Source: Saposhnikovia divaricata (Eukaryota; Streptophyta; Magnoliopsida; Apiales; Apiaceae). From it: DNA of 64,000 bases. The notes below the pieces were generated by a model. That model had not been told where the DNA came from and did not search any database. It was given only the letters and a program-made list of their open reading frames with translations. The translations under genes and the position numbers were made by a program. Where the stretch lies: contig CM071601.1 of NCBI GenBank assembly GCA_036435485.1, positions 184,300,939 through 184,364,938 of the forward strand, in the 5' to 3' direction. Shown one piece after another: positions 51,126 through 62,158 of this stretch (the stretch's first letter is position 1; each line of letters begins with the position of its first letter).

Positions 51126-52359
51126 TGATAATGTGTATTTTATACACATTTTGTCCTTTATTCTCTTGCATTTTTGTTAGTTTCGAATGTTGTTTTATCG
51201 ATATTAATTATGTTTTTCATCTTTCAGGCCTCATGCTTAATTGTTGAAAAGATGGATTATTTTGGGCTTGAAAGCGAAGATTATTCAAGAGGGAAGTTAG
51301 AAGATGCAAGCTCGTGATGCCGGGAGGTGTTTAATGCATTATTTTTAAGAGTTTATCTCGTACGGGCAGCTGTACGGCCGTTCAACAGGCCGTTCAAAGG
51401 AGCAGATTTTCTGTACGGGCAGCTGTACGGCCGTACAGCAGGCCGTACGGAGCTGCTGAGTATTAAATGAGCATATCTCTCTTAACCTAATCTAACTTCT
51501 AACACAACCTACTTCATCTTCATCTAACTTAGCCTCTTCAAGGAAAAACTAGGGTTAGTAGAGTAGATAGAAAAACATCAATTACTCATAATCTAGCATT
51601 GATTATGAGTAACTAACTCCATTTATTTGGCTCAAGGAGGATTTTTTGTACAAAACCCATTTCATTTAAGTAAGGTTTATTTTCACTCTATCTTGAATGC
51701 TTGTGATGTATTGCTTATGATTTTGCTTGGAGATTGTAAGTTGCTTCACCTTACTCTTCTCGTATCTTCAATTGCTAATTGACTGTTCTAATACGTAATC
51801 ATTAGTTCATTCATTATAGTAGCACAAGATTTAGTGTACCTAAATCCACAACATTCAAGTGCAAATACCTTGGTTGAGCTTCTCATCCTTGGGTTTGTCC
51901 TAGCCTCTCTTTGTTTAATTCCTTGATTTGGTTATACTAGTAGTGCTTCATTATTGGTAGCTATTATCAAGAGAGATAATTTATGTGCTTCACTAAATTA
52001 GTGTTTTTAGAAGAGAAATAAGTGATTGTGTGCTTCACCAATTATCTTGGTTAGGTAGAGTTGGATATATCTTGCTTGTTGGGTTGAAGTGCTTGAGTTT
52101 CCATAATCCTTGGGTCAAATGCCTCTTATCTTGTTAATTTGCTCATTGTGTTGTTGTGTTGGCAAATTTGGATTTTAGCCATTAACTTAGTTGTATTTTT
52201 GTAGCAAGTTAGTTATTGTATGCAAGGTGTTTGATAAAACACCTTAACCAAATCAAAACCCCCCCATTTTCCACAATTCTAGATTGTAAGAGATAATATA
52301 CTCGAAATCGATATTGAGAGTCCTTCCCTTTGAACGAACTTCGAAAAACACTACCTTCA
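51126..52359 (+). repeat. Left LTR of the non-autonomous element
   Basis: 1234 bp. It contains the GC-rich palindrome block at 51360-51456. Confidence 0.95.
51360..51456. repeat. GC-rich palindrome block in left LTR
   Basis: GTACGGGCAGCTGTACGGCC occurs twice. GCTGTACGGCCGTACAGC (51422-51439) is a perfect 18-bp palindrome. The same block lies at 57940-58035 in the right LTR (palindrome 58002-58019), and related words occur at 53999-54066. Confidence 0.85.
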
Positions 52360-52362
52360 AAT

Positions 52363-52380
52363 TGGCGCCGCTGCCGGGGA
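52363..52380 (+). other. Primer binding site, GGCGCC type
   Basis: TGGCGCCGCTGCCGGGGA, three bases after the LTR end. It resembles Athila/Tat-group primer sites; the tRNA partner is not verified. Confidence 0.75.
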
Positions 52381-52527
52381 AGGCAACAATATTAATTTTG
52401 AGTTAATTGTTTCTTATATTTTAGATTTTATCTTTGTATATAATTTTTTCTTTCTTTCTTTGTTGTTTTTATTGGTGTGTCTTCATGTTTATTGTATATA
52501 GACATGAACTAACTCTTTCAGGAGACG

Positions 52528-53259
52528 ATGGATAATTATCGTGGTTGGAATAATGCTCAAGATTTCACCTATGATCAAGAACGATATCAAGATTTTAATT
52601 CTTTTCAGAATTTTAACGCGTATCAGGTGAATTCTTTATATTCTACAAACTCATGCTATGCTCCTTACCCTCCTAGCATCGATTATTCATATGCTTGTGA
52701 AAATCAATGTTATGATCCGCAATATAATTTCCAAGACCATCAAGGGTCTTCTTCATCTTCCTTATCATCATTAGAGGAGATGATAAACCAAATGACGGAA
52801 AACAACCTCCAACTTGCTTTTAAAAATCGATGCTATGATTCGCAATATAATTCCCAAGACCATCGAGGGTCTTCTTCATCTACATTGTCATCACTTGAAG
52901 AAATGATGAAACAAATGGCGGCAAACAACCTCCAATTTCAAAACGCCACTTTTCAAAGTATATCCAACTTTGAAAACATCACTTCTCAAAGCATATCCAA
53001 CTTGGAAGAGCAAATGAGTCAACTAGCCGAATCCGTGAGTCGATTAGAGGAGGTTAATTCTCCTACTGATCATGATTCTTGTTTTGTTATTGATGAAAAT
53101 GTTGTGCATGATGAATTTGCCTGTTTAGTTGACGATTGCCCTAAGCTTGACAATGATAAATTGGATGTAGTTGAGGATCTACCAAATTTAGAAAATTCTT
53201 TTGTGCTTAATGAATTGGTAGATGAGATAAAAATTGATGAATGTCCAATTAAAATTTAG
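52528..53259 (+). CDS. Gag-linker-like protein of the non-autonomous element (243 aa)
   Basis: The only sizeable ORF of the element, starting 148 bp after the primer site. Residues 1-60 are rich in Asn, Tyr and Gln. Residues 60-95 and 101-136 are two copies of a 41-residue module (CYD.QYN.QDH.GSSSS.LSSLEEM..QM..NNLQ). Residues 139-175 repeat FQSISNFEN and SQSISNLEE and end EEQMSQLAESVSRLEE. The LEEM.KQM and NLEEQMSQLAE pattern matches the coiled linker near the C-terminus of Athila/Tat gag proteins. No capsid domain, CCHC knuckle or protease motif is present. The tail is acidic. After the TAG the same frame is mostly open with one more stop (53302) to 53523. It may be a retained RNA-binding or assembly segment, or simply a remnant. 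Confidence 0.6.
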   Translation: MDNYRGWNNAQDFTYDQERYQDFNSFQNFNAYQVNSLYSTNSCYAPYPPSIDYSYACENQCYDPQYNFQDHQGSSSSSLSSLEEMINQMTENNLQLAFKNRCYDSQYNSQDHRGSSSSTLSSLEEMMKQMAANNLQFQNATFQSISNFENITSQSISNLEEQMSQLAESVSRLEEVNSPTDHDSCFVIDENVVHDEFACLVDDCPKLDNDKLDVVEDLPNLENSFVLNELVDEIKIDECPIKI

Positions 53260-53523
53260 AAGGAATTTGAGCTTAAGATTGATGAGGTTGAAATATTTTC
53301 TTAGGTATATAAGGATCCAATTTGGGAACAATTTTTGAGTCGTAGTTATGATGATTATTCTGACGATTTTTCTAACTACTTTGCCTTTTCAAATTCTCCT
53401 GAACATGTGAAGATCCTAAAAATATTTTTATATTTTTATGGATCAAAGGTAGTATATTTGCACACCTTGTTCTTATTATTGATTCGTAGGTATGTGCATT
53501 TATTTGCTTTTTCACCTCATTAG

Positions 53524-54109
53524 TTATGGTAATTGTATAAATAAGTCGAGCCAACGACAATAAACAAAGCGCTTTTTGGGAGGCAACCCAAGGTACGTAT
53601 GTATTTATATATTTTTTATGCGTGTGTTAGATTTCTTGCATTTATGTATGGTGTTATGCATATTGTGGATTTGAGGATTGATCTAAATATTAGTGAGTGG
53701 GGATTCCATTTTTCATCTATTTTAATTCTAAGAAAATAACCAAAAAAAATTATATATTTTTGTGATGTGATTAATGAATTTTATAATAGATTTTCAAAAA
53801 AAAAATTGTAATAATAACGCCCCGCTCAATAATATTTAGTATCGTTAATTCTAATTTTTATAATTTTCATGTTTATTCCACTCGTACCTTGATGTGTTTG
53901 TTCATGTTTTCAGGAATTAATATTTTATTCAAGCATTCAAGGATTTGTGGGAATTTTCTGTACAAGAAAAAGAAAAAGAAAAATTTGTTTTTGTAAAATT
54001 TTAGGGCTGTACGGGCTGTCGTACGGTTAGCAAGCCGTGCAACAAACCGTACCGCAGGCCGTGCAGTTTTTATAAGTTTCTGTCCGTGTTGTAGTTCAAA
54101 ATGAGTGTA
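53524..54109 (+). other. Internal non-coding part with GC-rich palindromic words
   Basis: No ORF. 53999-54066 repeats LTR-like words such as GTACGGGCTGTCGTACGG and GGCCGTGCAG. Confidence 0.6.
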
Positions 54110-54780
54110 ATTTGTCAATCCCTACCCACTTGCTGCACTGGCTGTACAGCTCTCTAAAAAAAAACACAAAACAGAGCATTCAATCCTCTCTTCTCCCCTG
54201 CTGCTTTCAACAACTCTACCTCCCATTCGTTTTCTTCTCCACTCTCCTACGTCTCCGTCCAACATTCCTCCATTTGCAACCAAGTCGCCACTTCCTTCAA
54301 CTCGCAACAGCCTCACTCACCACTTCGATCTTCCTGCCTCTCCTTCCCCACTCCCATTGACCATCTTTTCTCCACACCTCCCTCCTCTGTTTTAACAACA
54401 ACCAACATCCACCTCCCTTCTCCATTTTTAATCCAAAACAGCGCCCGCAAACCTCCACTCCGCAACTCCCTTTTCTTCTCTGCTGCTCCTCCTACCTTTC
54501 TCCACCACTCGCCATTCAACCACCTGCAATTGTCATCTCTGGCCATTTCCCATCTCTTCCGCCTCGCCTCACAACAGCCGTTCCAACCCAGCCACACATC
54601 TCTTACCTCCAATTCCCAAATCGCAACATCACCGCAGCCCACAACCTCCCCGTTCCTATCCAGTTCAATCCCTCCACTCCACTCCATTCAACAACAATCA
54701 ATTCCACCTCCATCCCACCAATTCTCCCTCACCTCCACGTACACCCCCCCTCCCCGACTTTTACTCCTCTCCTAAACACA
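54110..54780 (+). repeat. Pyrimidine-rich (C/T) tract, 670 bp
   Basis: Strongly strand-biased: the plus strand is almost all C, T and A, with CTCC, TTCC and CCAC words. Overlapping frames on both strands arise from this composition and are not genes. Confidence 0.7.
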
Positions 54781-55830
54781 GGCCCGTACCTTTTTTTTTT
54801 CTTTTTTTAGTCTAGTTTAGTTTTTTGTTTTTTTTTGTTTTGTATTTTTTTTGTTTTTTGTTTGTTTTTTGTTTTTTATTTTTTTTGTTTTATTTCTTTT
54901 TATTCATATTTTTTTAATTTTGATTTTGATTTTCAATTTTAATTTTCTTAACTTAATTTTTTTTTTATAAATTCAGAAATCAATTTAAATTTACTTTATT
55001 TTGATTTTTGATTTTATTATTAATTAGTTAGTTCTTTTTGTTTTCTTTTATTTTATTTTGTTTTATGTACTTTTATTCACTACTTCTTTCATTTTAATTT
55101 TTTTAATTTTCTAAACTAATTTTTTTTTATAAATTCATAAATGAATTTAAATTTAATTTAATTTATTTTGTTTTTTTGATTTTATTTTTAATTGGTTGGT
55201 GATTTATTTTATTTTATTTTATTTTATCTTTTCTTTTTGTTTAAAAATTACAAAAAAAAACAAAAAACCAAAATTTGATTCTTTTTAATTTAGATTTTTT
55301 TTTAATTTTATAAACTAAACGATTTTTTATAAATTTAAGATTTAATTTAAATTTAATTTTTGATTTTATTATTAATTAGTTAACTAGTTTATTTTATTTT
55401 TGTTTTGTTTTGTTTTTTTTATTTTATTTTTACTTTTTTTTAAAAAAAAATAATAAATAAATCAAGAACCAAAATTTTTATTTTTTTTTAATTTTGATTT
55501 TTGTTTTTCATTTTCTAAAACTAAGTAATGTATATAAATTCAAGAATAAATTTTATTTCACTTTAGAATTTGATTTTGATTTTATTATTAATTTGTTAGT
55601 TATTTTATTTTATTTTATTTTAATTCTCAATTTAATTTTTTTTACTTTTTTTTATTTATTTTATTTTGGTTTTAGTTTTAAATTGGATTTTTGCTTTATT
55701 ATTATTTCAGTTTTAGATTTGATTTGATTTTGATTTGATTTTTTTTATTAATTGGTTTGTTATTTTATTTTATTTTATTTAAAAAAAAACAAAACAAATT
55801 TTTTTTATTATATTTCTATTTCATTAATTA
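54781..55830 (+). repeat. T-rich low-complexity tract, about 1 kb
   Basis: Degenerate TTTTATTTTATTTTG and TTTGATTTT repeats. AAATTTAATT blocks recur at about 54970, 55130, 55330 and 55540, indicating an old tandem structure of about 200 bp. Confidence 0.7.
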
Positions 55831-57689
55831 GTGTATTGCAGGGCTTTGTAGGGTGTTGGATTTTGGCTTGTTGATTATTTTCGTTGGAATGATTGTGATT
55901 GCTTGACATTAGCTCAATTCTTGGCGTGCAAATTTTGGAGTTGGATTTTGCAAACTAGGAGTGGAGGTTCTAGACTTTGCTCCCGGCCCTTGTTGTTTAT
56001 TTTCAGGGAAGTTTTCTTTCACTTTTGTTTCTACATCCTTTTTAATTGTCATGCATGAGGACATGCCATGTTTTAAGTGGGGGAAGGATTGTTGATTTTG
56101 ATGTCCGTTTTGTTTGCATTTGGTAAATAAGTTTAGTCATGAGTGTGTTTACTTGTTTGTAAAATTTAAGACATTGTGAGCTTGTAGTCTTGTTTTCTCC
56201 TATTTTGTGCCTAGCATTACCAATTTGATGCGAATCAATAAGTTTGATGCACCTTATTGCACACACACTTAAAATGGCATGAAGAGTCTAGATTGTTGTA
56301 ATTAAATTGTGAGCATGACGATTATCTCTTAGAATGCATGGAATCAAATCGAGAAGATGTTATTACAACTTAAACCTTGTGAGGCCTTGAACGATGATTC
56401 TTTTGCTTGTGTGTTGCTCCCTCTTTATGTATGTTTTTGCTCTAGGGCTTGCATTAAACCTTTATTCATGGATGCACCATAATAAGGAAATTCTATTTAG
56501 GATAACCTTTTTGGCCTTTTTAGCTTATGAACCATGAAATAATCCCTAGTTACCCCCTTTGAAACTTATATCCATATTTTTCTTCGTCACTCTCCCCTTT
56601 TATACATGAGCCATAGCCAAATACTTCACTCTCGACCTAGTTGAGCTAGTTGAGTCTTGGAAAGAATTGATTGATGAGCATGTGAATTTGGAGAAGTTGT
56701 GAAGAGGAAGGATTCTAATTATTGTAAGTGGGAACTAGTTTGATGTGTATATCTAGATGTGGTTCAAAGTTCTTTGTAGTATTTTTTTTATGTTATGCAT
56801 TCCCTTTGCTAAAAAATAATAATAAAGGGGATGTAAAAAAAAAAAGAGAAAAAGAAAAATAGAAAAAAAGCAATAAATCTTTGTACTTTATTTTGTTTCA
56901 ATTTTCTTGGTAAATGTGGTTGTGTTTTGTAATTTTAAATGAGTGGAGATCTTCTCTAGTTTGAGAATTTGGTGGATGAAGCGAGCAAGCGTCATTTTGA
57001 CTCAACTAGCGAGACTTTTACACCTTCCTTGAACTTAAATTTTCACACCTTCACCCAAGCCTCATTACAACCCATTTTATGAATTCCTTGTTTTTGGTGC
57101 AATCCAGAATTTAGGTGAACATGCAAGGTCAAGTAGAGCGCATGCATTTAGACTTGGAGTTGAGTGAAATCTCTAGCCCATACTTTTGTGATACATAATT
57201 GAGAGATGTGAGATTTTTCACCATACAATTTCATCTTCTTAATGCGAAGCCATGTATGCTTTGTGATAATCTTGTCTAGTGTTCACGATTGAAGTGCAAT
57301 CATTCTATCTTTAATGTCATGGTTACATTTTGCACAAGGTGTGTTATCTTGATTCTTGAATTGGTTGTTAGCTCGTTATAGTGGATGACAAGGTGAATAG
57401 CTCTATATGTTTGATTTTAGTTACAAGTAGACGGCTCGGACATGTGAGTGTAGTAGTTAGTTTAATTATTAGGTATTGTTAGTTTTTTTTTGTTTATTGG
57501 TGATTTTTGTGATTTTGTGGGTACATCATCTGTAAACCCTCACGAGACCTCACTCGTCCACTAGGGCTACCTAGGGGTTCCAAGGGCTTGTTGCATATGC
57601 CAAATGCAACCGTGATCACCTACGGAAGTGGTACTAGTTAAGAATATATGGATATGTTAATTTTAGTTTGCTCGGGACTAGCAAAGTTC
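55831..57689 (+). other. 3' non-coding part of the non-autonomous element
   Basis: No ORF of interest, no recognisable pol. Ordinary AT-rich sequence between the T-rich tract and the polypurine tract. Confidence 0.6.
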
Positions 57690-57690
57690 A

Positions 57691-57704
57691 AGTGGGGGAA
57701 GATT
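57691..57704 (+). other. Polypurine tract of the non-autonomous element
   Basis: AGTGGGGGAAGATT directly before the right LTR start TGATAATG. Confidence 0.85.
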
Positions 57705-58938
57705 TGATAATGTGTATTTTATACACATTTTGTCCTTTATTCTCTTGCATTTTTGTTAGTTTCGAATGTTGTTTTATCGATATTAATTATGTTTTTCATC
57801 TTTCAGGCCTCATGCTTAATTGTTGAAAAGATGGATTATTTTGGGCTTGAAAGCGAAGATTATTCAAGAGGGGAAGTTAGAAGATGCAAGCTCGTGATGC
57901 CGGGAGGTGTTTAATGCATTATTTTGAAGAGTTTATCTCGTACGGGCAGCTGTACGGCCGTTCAACATGCCGTTCAAAGGAGCAGATTTTCTGTACGGGC
58001 AGCTGTACGGCCGTACAGCAGGCCGTACGGAGCTGCTGAGTATTAAATGAGCATATCTCTCTTAACCTAATCTAACTTCTAACACAACCTACTTCATCTT
58101 CATCTAACTTAGCCTCTTCAAGGAAAAACTAGGGTTAGTAGAGTAGATAGAAAAACATCAATTACTCATAATCTAGCATTGATTATGAGTAACTAACTCC
58201 ATTTATTTGGCTCAAGGAGGATTTTTTGTACAAAACCCATTTCATTTAAGTAAGGTTTATTTTCACTCTATCTTGAATGCTTGTGATGTATTGCTTATGA
58301 TTTTGCTTGGAGATTGTAAGTTGCTTCACCTTACTCTTCTCGTATCTTCAATTGCTAATTGATTGTTCTAATACGTAATCGTTAGTTCATTCATTATAGT
58401 AGCACAAGATTTAGTGTACCTAAATCCACAACATTCAAGTGCAAATACCTTGGTTGAGCTTCTCATCCTTGGGTTTGTCCTAGCCTCTCTTTGTTTAATT
58501 CATTGATTTGGTTATACTAGTAGTGCTTCATTATTGGTAGCTATTATCAAGAGAGCTAATTTATGTGCTTCACTAAATTAGTGTTTTTAGAAGAGAAATA
58601 AGTGATTGTGTGCTCCACCAATTATCTTGGTTAGGTAGAGTTGGATATATCTTGCTTGTTGGGTTGAAGTGCTTGAGTTTCCATAATCCTTGGGTCAAAT
58701 GCCTCTTATCTTGTTAATTTGCTCATTGTGTTGTTGTGTTGGCAAATTTGGATTTTAGCCATTAACTTAGTTGTATTTTTGTAGCAAGTTAGTTATTGTA
58801 TGCAAGGTGTTTGATAAAACACCTTAACCAAATCAACCCCCCCCATTTTCCACAATTCTAGATTGTAAGAGATAATATACTCGAAATCGATATTGAGAGT
58901 CCTTCCCTGTGAACGAACTTCGAAAAACACTACCTTCA
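57705..58938 (+). repeat. Right LTR of the non-autonomous element
   Basis: 1234 bp, about 99% identical to the left LTR. Followed by the TCATA target duplication. Confidence 0.95.
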
Positions 58939-60658
58939 TCATACGTGTGTCAAGATTTTGAATATTAAAGGACGGTGTTTGGCTTAGGTGACCTCGCTCT
59001 AATACTTGTTCTGATAGTATTTGGTGCTCGTTTTCGGGCCTTAAAAATGAAGGTCCCTCTCTCCCTAAACGCTCACACACACTCCCTGTCTCACGCTCGT
59101 GTATGTCTTCAATAATAGATCCAAAATAAAAAGCAGTACCTGCAGAAACTGGATAAGAAAAATAATTTGCAGTTATGGGATCTGTTCCTGTTGTTTCCTG
59201 AGTTGGAATCTCAGGCTGAGAGGCTGCAAAGAGTTCTTGTACAACATCAAAACCGATCATCTTTACAGCATCAATACGTACCGGTGAAGGTACTTCTGAA
59301 GTTCGTAAAGCTTCATGTCCTTTTGAAGCAACAGTATCTTCAAAAGGTACAAATTCCTCACCAAAATCCCTATGTGCGGACTGTGCAAGGGGAGAATCAC
59401 TCACGTGAGTTGGAGTGATTGAGTGCGACACACTAGGTTTGGACTGGGCTGTTGAAGTGGCAGCATGAAAAGTTTTGGCTTTCTTTCGAATAAGTGGTTG
59501 CTCTTCAGGGTCACTCTCAAAATCATTTCCTAAATCTATAGGTGCTGGCCTTTTAGCTTCCGTCAACAGAGGTGAAAAAGAATAAGAATGTGTGTCAGAC
59601 TCAGAAATATAGCTCTCACCCTGGGATAGATCCTGCGGGCTAGCAGTCTCTTGGGTCTCGAAATCAGATACATAGGAAGAGGTTTGAGTAGTATGCAGAG
59701 AGAGATTACCTTCGTCATTACCTTGTTCATCATCACTTTGCTCATCAGGAATCGCTTCAAATGCTTCAGCATGAGCAGACGGATTCTGAGCATATGACGA
59801 TACTTGCGATGATTCCGCCAAAGTAGTAACTCCTGCATCATACGTAAGCCACAGTTGAATGTTTTCAGGAATTGACATCGGTTTACCTTGATGTTTATCC
59901 TGATTGGCAATTGTAGTAAGTGACTTAGTGCCCATCCCTAGCGGTGCAGATGTTGGACTTCTGGAAAATCCCTGTCGAACAGCAAGAGCATCCCTCGGTA
60001 CTAAATGATTAATAAGCATTTGTAAGAAACGAGCATACCAGCATACAACATCAGTTGTAGTAAGGTCTCTGCTTGCAGGAGATCCCATTGAAGCCACTAT
60101 CTCGGAGAGAACTATGCGTCCATAATTGATATCCAGTTCTCGTGCTAGGGCAACTCCAAAGATTTGCATGGGAATTGGAATCTGATGATAATCTTTTTCG
60201 CGTGCCCGAAAACATCTTGTGATGGCCTCGAAAAAGTAATTCCATTCCACATGAAAAAATTGTTTCTGGATGTTTCCAGTGATCCGGCCAGTCGGAGGAT
60301 AACATCCTATTTCTTCAAAGAATGTGAGGCGTTCTGCCGCTGTAGGTTCGGGATCATAAACAGCTTTGACTGGGAATTCCAGAACCCTGTTGAAAATTTC
60401 CTCTGTCACCTCATATTTTTGACCCGCCAAGGTAAACCTGAAACCATAGGGGGTAGATTTGCTCCCAAAAGTAACCGCACTGGTCCATAATTGCTGTAAA
60501 GCATCATGTACCAGTGTGGGTTTAGCAGTAAAAACAAAGCTAGCCTTGGAATACAAATTAAGAAATCGTACCCAAAACTTAAAGCGCGGGAGTTGATCAC
60601 CAATTTCCGTAAAAATGTTATAAAAATTATTTTTGGCAAGTGAAAATTGGTGAGCCAT

Positions 60659-62158
60659 TTTAATTAAATGTTTTTCCTTAATAAATATGATATTTTTTTT
60701 AATTTTGAAAAACAAGCAATTAAAGAATCCAAAGTTATAGCCCTTTTAATTTATCGAGAAAACCAAAGGTCACTCTGAGAAATTAAACTACGGGATATAC
60801 ACAATAGCCAATTACTAAATCTGTAATATTCAATGGAGATGTATATGCGTATGTGTGTACCAGTGAAATCGTGTGTGTATGAACAGTTACACAAACACAC
60901 AAACACTTGATGTTCGTGTGTATATATATACGTGTGTATATGAACAGTTACAAAACACACTAACACAGAGATTAATGGTCACACACAGATATTAGTAGTT
61001 TAAAATTTGCAGTAATTCGTGGTCTGTATGAGTTTAATCACAAAAACAACGAATTGAGGTTTGCAATTTTGAAATCACCTTGTTTTTGTGTGGAGGCTGC
61101 TGTAAAAGTGAAATTAGGTAAAAGTGAGAGAATCATCGAGTTTGAGATGTATATATAGACATGATTGTGAAATGACAAAAGTGACCCTGTTAAAAAAAAT
61201 TGAAACACTAAGTACATACAGGGAAGACCTAAGTCGAACAGTATCTCGAACATTAAGTCGAACTTCGAGATGAAGTTCGAGATAGATGCTAACTCGAACA
61301 AACACACTTGAACCATGTAAACAGCAAAAACTACTAGGGAAACCTATCTTGAACTTCAAGTTGAAATTCGAAATAAGTTTCGAGTTAGGAGATAACTCGA
61401 AAAATCCCTGTAACCAACTGAGGATTCTATCTCGAACATCAAGTCGAAATTCGAGATGAGTTTCGAGATAGAAATTAACTCGAAGTTATTCTCAGAATTG
61501 GATCTTTTCAAAATATCCCCTCAAGTGGAACCTCATCTCAAACTTCGAGATAAAGTTCGAGATAGATCTTATCTCGAATATTTTGAAGATAGAACTAGGC
61601 ACACTGGTAACTCGAACTCGAACCCTAAGTCGAGTTTCGAGATGAAGTTCGAGATAGACACTAACTCGAAAATCTTCCCAGGCTTAGAATTTTCAAAACT
61701 GCACTCTGGAAGCTCAAATCGAAATCCAAGTCGAATTTCTAGATGAGTTTCGAGATAGAAACTAACTCGAAATTTTGAAGATACTTAGATTTCTCAACAA
61801 TTAAATTTCCAAATTAATATAAGTATCAATTCAAGGATTTTTAATAAGTGACATAATTAAAACATTCCTTGATAATTCTAAGGCCTCTAATTACATGAAA
61901 AACATAGGTAAATTCATTAAAAAAAACATGCAAAATTTAGAATATTATGAATTTAACTCCCCCTATGATCATGCAATCTAACAAGCATAAATTCAAAGAT
62001 TTGTACTATTAAATACACTTAAAACACAATGAATTCATGCAAAATAACACTATATACAACCTACAACAATCATTAATTATGCATTTTAAAGTCTAAGCAC
62101 ATAATGATTAAATAGCTTGCACAAAAGAAAATTTGGATTTTACAGATAGGAAGCTTTA
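60659..62158 (-). other. Spacer between pol and accessory ORF
   Basis: Non-coding. It includes ATGAACAGTTAC with ACACAAACACAC words repeated near 60880 and 60940, and the TTCGAGAT repeat cluster at 61190-61790. Confidence 0.6.
61190..61790. repeat. TTCGAGAT/ATCTCGAA repeat cluster
   Basis: Six or seven imperfect units of about 70-100 bp, each with variants of AAGTCGAATTTCGAGATGA, GTTTCGAGATAGA and TAACTCGAA. Because TTCGAGAT and ATCTCGAA are mutual reverse complements, many units can form hairpins. Related AAGTCGAA and AAGTAGAA words occur in the leader at 46790-46915. Confidence 0.8.

Larger units (their letters stand above)
51126..58938 (+). mobile_element. Young non-autonomous gypsy-type LTR element (7813 bp)
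   Basis: Two LTRs of exactly 1234 bp (51126-52359 and 57705-58938) begin TGATAATGTG and end ACTACCTTCA. The target duplication is TCATA (51121-51125 and 58939-58943). The primer site TGGCGCCGCTGCCGGGGA (52363-52380) is the GGCGCC type found in Athila/Tat-group elements. A polypurine tract, AGTGGGGGAAGATT, ends at 57704. I count about 10 differences between the LTRs (about 99% identity), so the insertion is recent. The interior has one ORF and no protease, RT, RNase H or integrase. It must use proteins of an Athila/Tat-like partner. Confidence 0.92.
48830..60658 (-). pseudogene. SIRE accessory ORF (env-like position), split and frameshifted
   Basis: Starts at the ATG at 60658 (MAHQFSLAKNNFYN); an in-frame extension to 60715 is AT-rich and unlikely. 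Part 1 (60658-58939) has a folded N-terminal domain resembling the plant-mobile-domain-like domain of plant retrotransposon accessory proteins, then an acidic Ser-rich region (about residues 325-480). A gypsy-type insertion interrupts it. The two outer parts, counting one target duplication, are in phase: 1720 + 302 bases make 674 codons to a TAA at 50819. After that TAA the frame is still sensible (Gly-rich, NQPPPDDDAGG), shifts near 50690, meets a TAA at 50266, runs open to 49342, and shifts by one base at an ATGA overlap into a last 171-codon frame ending in a basic tail (KAMKRKRN) at 48830. No membrane segment is evident. In this lineage the ORF is called env-like by position; its function is unproven. 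Confidence 0.72.

Noticed and set aside
54112..54775. Overlapping frames on both strands in the pyrimidine-rich tract
   Set aside because: Low stop density follows from base composition; the translations are low-complexity Pro/Ser/Leu or Gly/Arg/Trp runs.
58793..58938. C-terminal end of the accessory ORF past the insertion
   Set aside because: These codons come from reading into the inserted LTR and are not part of the original protein.
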